Source: Myoxocephalus aenaeus (taxonomy: Eukaryota; Chordata; Actinopteri; Perciformes; Cottidae). Taken from it: 64,000 nucleotides of DNA. The stretch lies in contig JBAMJR010000053.1 in assembly GCA_038501785.1 (NCBI GenBank), positions 9,917,001 to 9,981,000 on the forward strand, written 5' to 3'. The notes under the pieces were generated by a model, which saw only the letters and a list, made by a program, of their open reading frames with translations, searched no databases and was not told where the DNA came from. Shown here one piece after another: positions 12,756 to 24,900 of this stretch. Position 1 is the stretch's first letter. Each line of letters begins with the position of its first letter. Position numbers and translations under genes: made by a program.

Positions 12756-14165
12756 TTTCTAATAGAAAACCAGTTGAATTGATTGAAATTGACCAATTGA
12801 AACAAGCTGTAGCGTACCACGCAATGTAAATACGGCATTACATTATAAGAGATTAGTGGAGGTAAATATAAACTTAAAGGGTTTAAACGAGATTACATCT
12901 CGCCTCAAAGGGTATAATTGATTTTCTTCTTCTTTCCTGCGATTACACACCCACCACTGTGTTTGAGGTGCCTGTTGAAATCCAGCCTAACAAGCAGTGC
13001 TGCTCTAAAGCTGCATTACCTGGTGATTTGCCTCATCCTTACAGTAATTGATTTGTTCCAATATGTGAGGTGGAGCAACACATTCTGGATATATTTTTTC
13101 CAGCAGGCTTTATTCATACAGTGTGCTGCAGAAGTTAGTACTGATAGCACCGTCAGATGGCTGCAGAAAGGGTACTGATCATATGTGGGTGGCTTCACTG
13201 CAAGAGGGAGAGTAGCACAAGTAACACTTATCTATTTTTAAGCCGCCGCTTGAGGGCCTGCTTTGTGAAGTGTGTGGATGGAGCTTTCTGTGTGATGGGG
13301 GAGTGAAAAGCTGGATTTTTAATACTGCTCGCAATTCTTGTTGAATTCTGGTCTGATATTGACTTGATTTGCTCGCTTTAAAGACAATTATTGCCAATTA
13401 GCCTTTCAGGGGTTTTCTGGTACCCCTCAGAAACGCAATCCATTGTATTCGAAGATATCCCTGGATCGCTGGCTGAAACAAAACTAAATATGTGAAACAC
13501 TGTATCCATTGTAACTTGCAGTAGATCTTGGGATCACCAAGGTCGTGGGAGATGAGCACAGTTAGGAAATAAGATATTTGACACCTGTTAATTGAAACAT
13601 GAACCTGTCCACATATGAAGCGCCCTGGAGTACTGCCCCCTGACAAATGAGATGGTCTGCGACCTCTGACCTCGGAGAATGCGCCCCCATGGGCTTGCAC
13701 CCACTGATCATCCACAGGGTTGAGTGCAGTTCACAATGTGTTAGTGGTATTTAAACCCGATAGGGCCGAGGCTTTAAAGACTGAATGCGGCTCTGTTTTT
13801 CCGCTCATGCTTCTTTTCATCAAGGTGAATGGAAATAATGAGGGCAGAGGGTTTCAATGGCTAAATCAAGAACTCTAAAACAGGAAAACCAGAGCTTTAA
13901 AATGATCTCGGAGATAAATAGTGCTAATGGATGTATAAGAGTGTCCTTTTCAGTTTAGATGGAAATTATTTTGCGGAACCTCAGAAACTGCATTATAGTT
14001 TAATTTAATCGATTCCTTAGTACAACCAATGTGATTTCTAAAGCTCATGACCATAATTGTATACAATTATCTTTTAAGAAAGCCCCCAAGGTCCCATCTG
14101 CTGTACGAAGGGTTTTAGTATCTTTTAAGTCATTGTTTTGGTAACTTTACTGTTTTGGTTCAGTC
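12756..14165. other. Intergenic stretch, nothing recognised
   Basis: No supported gene, RNA or transposon. Open frames are short and lack flanking splice sites that would join them to either neighbour. Confidence 0.5.
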
Positions 14166-14169
14166 TCAA

Positions 14170-14450
14170 GGCTCTCATCAACCTCGTTTCCACCCACAGT
14201 CAGCACCTGTTTTCAGCTGATGGACCTATTGTACGCTACCTGAAGCCAACGGCAGAGAGACAAAGTTAGCAACTAGCAGGTGAACAAAGTGGAGCATTTA
14301 GCTGCTGAAGAGTCACATATTTACCTCAGGAGAAAGTAGAGAAGAGTGAATGTTGGACGTCATCAGGTGGACTCCAACACAACTCTAAATGATACTGTTG
14401 CTCGATATCTGATGGACGTGTAAATAAGGTGATATTGGCTGTAAAGTGAC
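14170..14450 (+). repeat. Dispersed percomorph-type repeat, copy 2
   Basis: Diverged relative, in opposite orientation, of the sequence at 6395-6850. Shared ordered motifs are AGACAAAGTTAG, GTGAACAAAG, AGCTGCTGAAGAG, GAGTGAATGTTGGAC and TCATCAGGTGG. Non-coding. Confidence 0.5.
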
Positions 14451-14462
14451 CCAAAAAAATAA

Positions 14463-14720
14463 ATCAATGCAGGTTTAAAGGATAGGTTTACAATTCTTTA
14501 AAGTCTGTCTTAAAGGTGGAGGATTTGGCGGCATTTACCGGTGAGGTTGCAGATTGCAATCACCTGAAACTTCTCCTGTGTGCCAAGCATGTAGGACGGT
14601 GGCCGAAGCGAAAACTAAAAATGAGTTATTACTGGAGAAACATGGAGGTGCAACATAGCGGGCTCCGTGAGGACCGAGTTACTGCTTTTTATGTAGATTT
14701 AAACGTCTCTTTCTAAGGTG
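14463..14720 (+). repeat. Dispersed repeat (GGATTTGGCGGCAT type)
   Basis: It contains GGTGGAGGATTTGGCGGCAT, then GTGAGGTTGCAGATTGCAA and GTAGGACGGTGGCCG. I recall this combination as a frequent teleost repeat. An open frame at 14516-14716 coincides with it and should not be read as a gene. Ends approximate. Confidence 0.5.
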
Positions 14721-15082
14721 ACAAATTAAAATTATTCTTATTTTCAGGTGATTTTACACTAAAGAAAACATATTTATTCATAATATTTTCCATTTGTGCC
14801 AATGCTGAATGCTACACACTGACCCTTAAATGCAATACACATGCCCGTGATTATAATTAATAATTTTTAAAAAAACACATGAATGTACGACTGTTTTTGT
14901 TTTGTTTTTTCTTATACAAGTCTTAATAAGACTCAATACAAGGACTTTTACTGTAAGATACTACATTTGACTAGCTTCCACTGACATATTTGCTCTGAGG
15001 ATATTTACTTCAGTCCCTTTAGGAGGGATGTCTTAATGTCCAGTACAGACAGGAGGAATGTCAGTGACCAATAACTCTCCTT

Positions 15083-15120
15083 CAGTGTACATATGCACAT
15101 ATTTGTGCATATGTACACTG
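15083..15120. repeat. Perfect 17-bp inverted repeat, 4-nt loop
   Basis: The left arm 15083-15099 (CAGTGTACATATGCACA) is exactly complementary to 15104-15120, with TATT between. As RNA it would form a short stable hairpin. It is shorter than a normal pre-miRNA and no flanking stem continues it. Confidence 0.85.
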
Positions 15121-18100
15121 TGAACTTATCCTTAACTGCCGGTTCTTGTAATTTGTTTCCTTACAGGCTCCTCCACGATCTTGGTGATCGTTTTAAAGAC
15201 ATAAATCATGCTAATCTTCATCCGGTTGGAACAAATTGATGATTTCATTTTTTTTCTTTCCATGGCTTGTGTGGCTGGAATGATTCATCGCAGCTTTTAG
15301 AACTAACCTATAACAGGCTTCACCGCAGCTCCAGATTTTGGCCTATTATTAGCCTCTTTTCTCTAGGAAACAAGGTCACTCAAATAGCCTCGTCTTATTA
15401 GGCTGTCACGATTCATCTGGCCTTAAAGAAACACACGTCCCGAGAATTAAAAAATGTGTGCATCGCGCGCTAACACCGCCGCTCATTTGCACATCACGCT
15501 GTCGCCAAAACATTTTAATTGAGGTCGCACAATCAAGCATGCATTGTTGTCACGCCAACATATCGGCCTGAGATTGAGCGAGCAGAATCAAGTGATGCTC
15601 CAGCTGCACAGACCCTGCTAAGTGAAAGCGGCTGCCCTATTTCTGTCCGGGGGGTTAGAGCTCAGCTGTTTGTCTGGGAGCAGATCACCTCATGCACACT
15701 CCTCAACCCTGCCGTGCTTACTGAGACGTCACCTCATGTTTCTTTCACGCAGGCCACGGTTTGTGCGGTTCTGTCCTGACCCAAAAATGCTGGTAATATG
15801 TGCATTAATCACAGTGTGTGTTCTGTGCGATACGTGAGGTGCTGCTGCGACGCTTAACCTGTTTGGTCCAAACCATTACGGGACATATAGGGTGGATTTA
15901 CAGCGCACAAGCACACAAAGAGGAACCCAAACACTTAGTGCAGCAAAGCAGCATCCACAGCTGAGGAAAAAAAAAAAAACACAGATCAGGTGGCTATTAA
16001 TAGTTGTCGAATAAAGACACATATTAATAGCACAACCGTACCCCACCTGTCTTTCAAGTCTCTCCGTTGCTCTGTTCTCCCACTTCACTGCCTGACACAT
16101 GCTTAGCCTTGGATACTTGCTCGTTCCACTCTCCCTCTAAACACGGTTAAGTGGACGCCCGTTCATCAGTGATGGACTGGAGAAGTCACCTCTGGGGCTT
16201 CTGGGAAGAATGTTTTTTTTTTAAATATTCCATCCAGCTCATTCTGTAGCCCTGCTAACTCTCGCCTGATACCACAAGCCGGGGCAAGCTCCTCAATCCA
16301 CCGGTGACTAATTGAAAGGGTCTGAAGGCCTGAGCCGGCACTATCAGGGTATTTCTCAACATCACTTTTTAGACGTCCTTTTGATAACATCAAAGCATGA
16401 CTATTTCTATCTGCTGGATAGCGCTGCCGTCTGGAAGGAGATGAGTGTGTCGGCGTCGCAGGCGCCAACAACAGGCACTGGGTGACATGGGAGCATGGGA
16501 GCCGAGCGTCTGGCTTATCTCAGATGGGCCTGAGTTGTCCACACGTCACCAGCCACCCCTCTGCGAGTGCTGCTCGTCTGGGTCACCTGCACTGACATGC
16601 TGCTGGATATGACTGGAACCAGTTACTGTACGGCAATTAATCATGAGGGTAGTTTCCCTGTCTGATCCCACTGTTGTGGCTTTTGCAGGGCTTCCTAGAT
16701 TCTTCTGTTCTGAAATGCAATATCTTCTTAACAGAGAAAAACGTGAATACAAACCAAGATACAGCATTTTCCCTGGACTTTTTATTATTATTTAGCCTAA
16801 GCAGGAATCGCCTCTGTATCTAGTGTCTTGAAAATACTCTGGAGTTCACAATTCCTTCGCAGACCACCTTATTATTACACAACAATGCCTCCGGCCCTCA
16901 GTGATAACACCAGTTTGGCCCTGAGGAAAATCATATTCAACTGCCACTAAGAAGGCCACAGTGCACTCGTGGTTGTCCCCTGAGCCGCCATCGATAAAAG
17001 AGATATTGTTCTCATAGAAAGATCCTGTACTGTAATTCATAACAATCCTCAATGCTTCTCTTTTATGGACCACATTTTCATTTAGTCGGATTTGCCTTGT
17101 TTTTTTATTTCATTATTTAATGTAACCTTCTTTTTTTTTTTGCAAGGCAGTGGTGATAGATGTATAAGCTTGTGTTGAGTAATGTTTGAATGTGCAAGAA
17201 TCCTTGTCTATGGTACCTCGTGTTCAATTTTCATGTGACAATATCAGTAGAAAATGTATCACACAAATCTGTATACATGCACTTACTGAATTCTGCTGAG
17301 AGCTGCACTAATCATTCGTTTATAGCTCGTAAGTATAAACATTTACAAGGAAAGATGCTTTATAGCATGTTCCAAAATTAAAGTTACAAAACAATTACGC
17401 ACAAAATACCCAACAGCAAGTCTGCAGAGATGTAAAGTTCAGCTATGAGAGTGGAATTGATTTCTCATCTAACTCTAGGTATGACAGCAAGTAAGCGTAT
17501 TTCCCAAAACTTCAAAACAGCCCTATAATTAGGTCAACAATTCACTGACAAAAAAACCTCTTAAGTGGACTTGACTTGATAACACTATACAGACTTGAAG
17601 TCAGACACCTCCAAAATGCTGTCCCTTTGTGCCTTTCCAGAACACTTGGCATGAACACCTCATCTGGTTTCACAAACCCCACCAGAGACCGGTCCCTTGG
17701 AAACACTCAATTAAAGCAGTAAACAAGAGCCTCCTCCGGGGGACCAGTCATAGGTGCCGAGGGATCTGGCGGTGATGTCAGCGACACGACTTGCAGATCT
17801 GATCTGTCGGTGGGTTTTAAACAGTGAGAGTGCGCCGGTGTAATTGTGTGGTACCGATGCACTCGAGTCACTCCCAGACACTTTTATCCTCTCAAGGAGC
17901 AGGAACAACGGCAAACAGTCATCGGGGATCAAAGCGAAGGGTAATGAAAGACAAGAGTTTGTCCTGAAGTCTCATGACACATGCACTGCAGGAGAGTCAC
18001 AACTGCCTGTCACAGGTGATGCTGATAAATGATTTTTCTCCCGCATTATAACAACAACAAAAAATCCTCCTGTATCTTCTGGCATCACATCAATAACTGC

Positions 18101-20757
18101 AATTATTTGCACGATGTCGTCGCTGAGATAATTGCAGCTGCTGGGGGGGTGTTACGGCAGGACGCATAAACAGGACGCTCTACTCATCCAAGATATTTGT
18201 TATGCTCCTTAGTGGAGTAAATGTGGATGTACAGTATGTTGAAGAGTTTCCATGCAACAAGAGGCCCCTCTTATGTAACCGGGTTTACATTGTAGATTTT
18301 AAACAAAGTGCAGGGGTGATTTGCATGGTTCAAGATGCACAACACCTATTGGAAATATATTTTTTTTTCTTATTTTCCAGCTTGCATGTTAACTTTATTC
18401 GAATTGTATATAATATTTTGGCCCACTACCTGAAAATTACAAGCATTTTGAAAATCCATTTTACAGCTGAAAACACTACACATGTATTATATATATATAT
18501 CTAAACCAGAACTCAAATCTAGGAGGAGCATATGTAACCGTTTCCCCATTGGTTCAATATTGAAAATGTCAATGCTATCCCATATTCAGCATGATATTCA
18601 AAATATTAAAATGTAGAGTTATTTATTTAAAAACATCTTTTGAAAACACTGAACCAGAAAAACAAGCAAAGGTTGTTTTCTTTTGGGGCCTGCGAGTAAT
18701 AGTCTGCATATCTAAAACTCACTAGTGTACCTACACACACTCGCTATGGCTCACCTTGTGCTGTCAGCCACCGTGAGGTCGGCTTGCACATCCCTTTCCC
18801 TCCGGCCAACGGCTTCCTGACGCCGTTGGTGTTCCACCGTCTCTATGACTCAGCAGAACCAATCGTAATCTCCCCTGAAATTTGTGTAACATAGTGCTGC
18901 AGCCTGAGTCTCATTCTACTGCATTTGCAGACTGTAAATCATTTGTATCTGTCCACCTTCAGTGTCGGTGACATGAGGAATGGTTGTGAAATGGGAAAAT
19001 TGGTGGTGGCGTGACTTCACACAATGGCTCATGGACACAGTTGTATAAATGTTTTGGGTCATGATTGTGCTTGAACAGCTTGTTATTCAGGATGTCAACT
19101 CAAAGTTCAGTGGGTGGGTGGCATTTAATCACCCACAAGCAGCATCTTTTTCACTTTCTCAAATGTCTTTAAACCCCAAAATAACATCATTAGCATCTGT
19201 AATGACATGTATATAAAAAAGAAGAAGAAGGGGCTGCATGCCTCATACCCGCAACTTGTGTATGAGGGGACTATACCACACCTCCCGCTGAGTACACATG
19301 GGTGTCTGCCAACAATAACACATGGTGGGGCCAAAATAAAAAAACACTTTATGCCTGGCCACCTTGTTTTTAGTCCAGGTTGAGCTGGACCACCCCGGTG
19401 CTCGAGTCCACTAGACATTCCTAGCACTTCAAGTGTTACCCATCAAACCATTACAGGTACTTTGTGGTCAGCAGGCTTTCTTTTAATTCTATTTTCCCAA
19501 CGAGAAAGCAATGTGTTTTTATTAGATGTAAACTAAACATGTTACATTATGACATCTTTGGAATAGCGATGTTCATGTGTGGAGGAAGTTGTGTTAGTGA
19601 TCCCATTCCTGCAATAAAAAGAAAAACGGACAAGTCAAGTCTGTTTGAAAAAATAACAAGTAAACTAAGAATAACAGTTGTATTATGACCAGGAGGGACA
19701 GAAGTTCACACAACTAATGACAGACAGAATGGAAAAACTAAACTGTGACACAATATCAGCAATACAACTATATCTAATCTAGAGATACTGTCTTTGGTTT
19801 GTAAATATATTCATAATGTTTGATTGTCACTACCCACCTGGAAAATGCATATGAAGAATGAATATGGTGCAATTTAAGTGCAGAAGCTTGGCCATGGCTG
19901 GATGCAGAGTGCTATATGTTTGTGGATTGGGCAATGTATGAACGGCTTCGTAATACCATTCTTTTTTTATCCACATGATTTTCCTGTCTTTTTGTCTCTA
20001 TTTTTCTTTAGATTTTCATTGTCTTAAAACACAGTATGCTTAACATTGTCACCTTTCAGTTAGTTAGATATCTGATTTTCTATTCTAGTGATTTTGTCGA
20101 CTGATGCATAAGAACAAACTCACAAGACACGACATGCACATGGTCGATAACATTACTTCGGTCTTATTAGATGGCTCAAACATTATTATATTGTTTTGTA
20201 TTATGTAAAACGAATGGGTGGTTTTGATAAAAATGAATGCTTGATCATTGAGGGTTGAAATAAATAAAAACTCCATGATGATCACACAAAAAAATAAACA
20301 AACAACAATAAACACATCCACGGCTTCAGTATCAATAATTGTCACGTTTTTATTTGAAGAGTATTTGTATATTAAATTGAAGAAAATCTCCAAACATGGT
20401 CCAGCATCTCCTAATAACGCCGAACCATCTCCATGACAACTGAGAGCCTCCTCCGCTGAGAAATATGGTTAAAACAAGAAGGCTAAATTTGACCTTGTGT
20501 TTGTGAAGCTATTCATATATTGTAATACCCGATAGTATTCTGTCATGATGTGTCACACATATGAACTAAGGGTGACCTTTGACTTGTCCCCAGTAGCATC
20601 ACAACAAACAGTAGTCTTTATACATTATACAATGGAGCAGAAACGTGTTACAAATGCTCCATACTCTATGTTAAAGTGCCTCTTTCTCTCTAAAAGTGCT
20701 TGACATCTGAATGTTATGTAATATTTTCAAGTACTCTTGTCTTATTTTGACGTACAC
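15121..20757. other. Intergenic stretch, nothing recognised
   Basis: AT-rich spacer with small homopolymer runs. I found no exon joining either neighbour, no tRNA or rRNA, and no transposon end. Conserved non-coding elements cannot be excluded without alignment. Confidence 0.5.
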
Positions 20758-20824
20758 CAGGGGTGTCAAACATATGGGATAATTGTTAAAATTGCAGAAA
20801 AGAAAAAGAAGAAGAAAAAAAAAA

Positions 20825-20890
20825 GCCCAAGCCGGGGCTCAAACCACCAATTATCTGATTGTAAGACAGGCATGCTAACCATTGAGACAC
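20825..20890 (-). repeat. tRNA-like module with Pol III boxes
   Basis: On the minus strand an A-box-like TGTCTCAATGG (complement of 20879-20889) is followed about 34 nt later by a B-box-like GGTTTGAGCCC (complement of 20835-20845). The 3' GGCTTGGGC then leads straight into a T-rich run that could end Pol III transcription. The spacing fits a tRNA, but the anticodon stem does not pair well, so this is a degenerate tRNA or a SINE head, not a working tRNA gene. Confidence 0.6.
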
Positions 20891-20892
20891 TT

Positions 20893-20954
20893 TAGAATTC
20901 TAAAATTCCATTCTAGAATTCTAAAAGTCCATTCTAGACTTCTAAAATCCAGTG
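20893..20954. repeat. Three-unit ~21-bp tandem repeat
   Basis: Units TAGAATTCTAAAATTCCATT, TAGAATTCTAAAAGTCCATT and TAGACTTCTAAAATCC follow each other with a 21-base period inside the hAT-like element. Each carries a GAATTC/GACTTC core. Confidence 0.8.
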
Positions 20955-21399
20955 AGGCTACAGATGGTGCACCATAATTGATCAGGAGAAAAGCAGGCGT
21001 TGTGACGACATTCTGGGAGAAAGTACAAGCTGCAAATGGAGGATAACGTTGTTGGACATTTCACTGTATTTTGCACCAGGAGGCATTGTGTTGCAAGTCG
21101 TTAAAAATGGATCACGTCATGAAAGTGGCGTCACAAACGCATCATAAAGCGAGGGAAGCCCAGGCAGATAAACAGTGGGCTGATTTTTGGTCTTTATGTT
21201 TCTAGTTTATTGTAGAAAGACCTTAAAATAGGGTTTATCATCCAAAAACCTCCACCAATGATTTAAACATAGAGAAATATTGTCGTTATGTATGCGTTAT
21301 TATGCTATGATTTTACTGGTCCGGCCCACTTGAGATAAAAATGGGCAGTACGTGGCCCCTTAACTAAAATTAGTTCGACACCCCTGGTGTACACAGTCT

Positions 21400-21508
21400 A
21401 TAAGGGATTACCCCGCTCACTCTCCCCTCATAATCCGCTCATGATGACGTTATGCTGCAGGTCCTGAGCTCCAGATCTCGCGAGATTATGGAAAACAATC
21501 CAGACGCC

Positions 21509-21539
<31 letters not shown>

Positions 21540-21665
21540 GCTCTCGCTCGGTTCCCCCCTCCTCCCCCAGCCCTCCCTTCCCACGCCCCAGTGCGCTGTG
21601 GGATAGTGGCACTATAAAGTATATCCTCTCTCGGAGAAAGATAAGAAGCCCGAGACAGGAGGGGG
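21400..21665 (+). promoter_or_regulatory. ppp1r12a: ppp1r12a promoter-proximal region and 5' UTR
   Basis: This is the stretch between the hAT-like element and the first coding exon. It contains a CRE-like TGACGT (21445-21450), the 12-bp palindrome ATCTCGCGAGAT (21475-21486), an interrupted (CT)n tract (21508-21550) and TATAAAG (21613-21619). The last lies only 47 bases from the ATG and more likely falls inside the 5' UTR than acts as the TATA box. CpG-rich sequence continues through exon 1 into intron 1 (to about 22.8 kb), which suits a broadly expressed CpG-island promoter. The transcription start is not determined. Confidence 0.6.
21475..21486. promoter_or_regulatory. TCTCGCGAGA promoter motif
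   Basis: A perfect palindrome ATCTCGCGAGAT. The core TCTCGCGAGA is a known over-represented motif of TATA-less vertebrate housekeeping promoters. It lies 180 bp upstream of the ppp1r12a start codon, a normal position for it. Confidence 0.65.
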
Positions 21666-21902
21666 ATGAAGATGGCGGACGCCAAGCAGAAGAGGAATGA
21701 GCAGTTAAAGCGGTGGCTGGGCTCGGAAACGGACCAGGAGCCTCCTGTTCTGAAAAAGAAGAAGACGAAGGTGAAGTTCGACGATGGCGCCGTGTTTCTG
21801 GCCGCCTGCTCAAGCGGCGATACCGAGGAGGTGCTCCGAATGCTTGACCGGGGCGCTGACATCAACTACGCCAATGTGGACGGTCTCACCGCCCTCCACC
21901 AG
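21666..21902 (+). CDS. ppp1r12a: ppp1r12a exon 1: start codon, PP1 docking motif, first ankyrin repeat
   Basis: It encodes residues 1-79, starting MKMADAKQKRNEQLKRW as in mammalian MYPT1, so ATG 21666 is chosen over the in-frame ATG at 21672. A lysine-rich stretch leads into KVKF (residues 35-38, bases 21768-21779), the RVxF-class motif that docks PP1c; the preceding helix is the second PP1 contact in the family. The first ankyrin repeat follows (FLAACSSGDTEEVLRML). The donor after HQ is CAG|GTTCGT, phase 0. The frame stays open into the intron to 22169 by chance. Confidence 0.96.
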
Positions 21903-24900
21903 GTTCGTGTCCGCCCGCTTGTAACGCCAGTTGTTAGTGTCAGCCCACCGGCGGCATCAATAGACACGAGTAGCGCTTTGCCCTGGAACACCTGTCAAAT
22001 GGAAGCCATTCCCATCCCGTTGTTTACCTACCGAGCACAAGCTCCGATCCTTTTCAGACGTATCGATAGAGATCAACATACTGGCGTCTCTCTGTACTTG
22101 GTTATGAAGTACTTTAATGTACAACTGTGCTGGCTGTGCTTGCAGTTTTCAGAGCGCAATCCGCAATAAGCGAGAAAGTTAAACGCGTCGCTTTGAGGAC
22201 TACTTTTTGCAGCCAGTAACCTAGTCTATCATCAGTCAGTGGGCGCAGTCTAATTGCTGTACTGCTGCACTTCAAACTGTAACGTCGGGTCGTTTATATG
22301 TTGTCAGTGGCTTTCAAGCAGAGCTACCACTGCTCTTTTTATGGATCATTCATAAAAAACAAATTCCGGGTGTTTTGCCAGAAGCTTAACTCCTATGTTG
22401 TAATTGATTTGAGACACACACATCCAGGCGAAATGAACTCCACAGCGGTGGCTACGACCTGGCTGACAGTCAAAGTGGTTTTGTTGATAAAACCCTCCAC
22501 CGTCGTCTGCGGCTACTCTCTGGAGAAAAAAGCAGAAGCTAGCTAGCTAACGTGCTTCGATTACAGGCTGATAGTACCCTCGCGAGGCCTTAACTGTACA
22601 CGACATTTACGTAATACACGCGTTGTTGACAGCACTGTTTTGTGTATTAGCTTAAATGTGACAAATAGGTGAATTAGTTCACTGAACTATCAGCCAAGCG
22701 GAATGCATGCTAGCAGTGCGTTAGCAGGATAAGCTAGCTGTCGTTAGCTGTTATTGGGACGTTAATTCATTCGTCAGCGAGCTGGAGATTTGACCACATT
22801 TGACGTTTGGTGACTTTTAATGTGAACAAAGAACATGTGTGACAAACCCTTTGCTGTCTGGCAGGAATGCCAGCAGTGCTATGCTAAGTGTTTGCTCGCT
22901 AAGCAGGGTAGCTACGTTGATTAGCTTCTGTGCTTTCGTAGACAAATAATGAAAATGGCAGCTCGTTCTGGCTGTTAGTCGGTAACGTCAGGTGCGACCC
23001 GTATACGAAGCTTTGTTTTAACAAACTAAGCATGGCACAATGACAGATTGTAAGGTTGTTAAAACACCAGTGCAGTGCTCGTAGTGTTGTGGTAGCTAGT
23101 AGGTGCATTGAAAAGAAAGAGGAGTCCTGGTGTGTACTGTACTGGACGTTACAGTAGATTTGCTGAAAATGAAATTGCTGCAACAGTGTCATTCGTGAAT
23201 ACGTCAGTCTAGTTAGGGATTCATTTGTATTGTCTACTACTTTATATCTTATCTGCTAAGCCCCAGATGTAACATCTCTCTACCCTTTACTGTTAAATAT
23301 ATACTACTTAGAAAATACCAATAGTATTGGATCTGGGGACATTTATTACAAATTGAATACGATTATGGTATATTAACAATAACAGCTGCTGTGCTGTGAG
23401 TTCATTTCAGTTTTTAATACCAAAGGAAAACATACCTGGATGGATTTGTTACTAGGACATTGCACTTATGTCCTAATTTAGAGCTTTAGGGCATCAGGAA
23501 ACCTTGGGTACTTAATTATCAACTTCACACATCAAAGTTCCAGTTATTAATTGTGGAAAAACCTGTGCCTCCAGTGTATTTAGTTGCATCAGCAATTGTT
23601 TTGATAGCAAATGCTTAAATTATCTAAGAATTAATGAAATGATTAGTACATTAAATGTTTAATGCTTGCGTAAAGTTCCAGTGATGTCACCTTATTAGTC
23701 ATGCCCACATGTGCCGTGTTAGTAAGCCTGTGTACAGCTTGTTGCACTACCATGCTACATAGACTTAGTTACACCTATTCAAAGTTATTAAAGTATGTTT
23801 TCTGAGGTGGGTCATTAGCTTTATCTTTAAGATGATTAATTGATTTTATTTGTGTAAATATTTTCTCTGTGCGCTGATTAATGCTGTTGTTAAATCAGCC
23901 ATTCTTTGTGCTCAAAATCTGCTGTCATGAATTCTGAAGTTAGCTTTGGCCCCCTGTGGAAACTCATTGGGTGCAAGCGTTGCCTTTCTTTGGGCCGATG
24001 TCCAGGGATGAGCCAAAGTGAGAAAAGAATGTGCAGTGCTGCTCTTCAGATCTAACCATCTCCGGAGACGAGAAGCTGCCATGTTCGTGTGTGGGGGTTT
24101 GTGCGTGCTTGTATGTGTACGTGCACGCTGTAGTACAGCATGTGATCTGGGGTCGTTGGGGTCTTTATAAAGAGTTTGAAGAAGGAAATGTAGGGATTTC
24201 TGTTTAGAGTGCTAATGCCAGAATTTCACCAAGGTCAAGATGATGATGATGATGATGATGAAGAGAGGGACAGTCGGTCAATCATATGATGTCTTTTTTT
24301 AAATTCTAGAGAAGAAGATGACGACAAGATTTGAAACTAACAACCTTTGCATTTTGTCAAAACGTACTTCACTAAACATGTTGACAGTTTAATTGTGTCC
24401 ATAGTGCTGTGGAATTAATTCAATAGAATGACTGACCTCTGGCTTTGTTGTGAAGTGTGTCATGTTGTCACATGGGGACTCTCTCTTCACACTAGGTGCA
24501 GCGATATCTCTCCCAATGCTGGTGACCAGTGCAAGGTTATAAATACCACCGCCACAAGTTCTCCTAACTGGGTTTCAGGAGATGATACTAAGTTTGGGTA
24601 TGACTCAGAGTCTGTAGCTTTGCTTTGTAGTGCAGCCCTGGCATGATCTCACATCTAAGCTAGAGGTTGTGTCGTTATGCGAGTCATCAGCCTTCTGTCA
24701 CTTAACAACGATTTGTTGCAGAAGGACCCGTGAACATGTTCCCGTCTGTTGTTGTCTCTATAATGTGATTCATTATATCAGGCCCACTTGCGCATATGGA
24801 TGTTGTTAGTGAATAGTGATGAGGTTTGGGAGAATTAACAATACTCTGTGACGCCTTCAGTTTTTGATGCACGCCAGGGTTAAGATTTCAACTTAATATA

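Larger units (their letters stand above)
20758..21386. mobile_element. Non-autonomous hAT-like DNA transposon
   Basis: The left end reads CAGGGGTGTCAAAC and the right end, reverse complemented, CAGGGGTGTCGAAC: a terminal inverted repeat with one mismatch in 14. CAGGGGTGTCAAAC-type ends are typical of hAT elements. The flanking octamers, ACGTACAC (20750-20757) and GTGTACAC (21387-21394), agree at 6 of 8 positions, as expected for an eroded 8-bp target duplication. At 629 bp without a transposase frame it would have needed a helper. It contains a tRNA-like module (20825-20890) and a three-unit tandem repeat (20893-20954). It ends about 280 bp upstream of the ppp1r12a start codon. Confidence 0.8.

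Noticed and set aside
21613..21619. TATAAAG as the ppp1r12a TATA box
   Set aside because: Only 47 bases before the ATG, which would leave almost no 5' UTR; the upstream CGCG palindrome and CpG-rich setting fit a TATA-less promoter better.
21666..22169. Exon 1 read through to 22169 as a 167-residue protein
   Set aside because: The homology stops exactly at a CAG|GT donor at 21902 and resumes in exon 2; the rest is intron.
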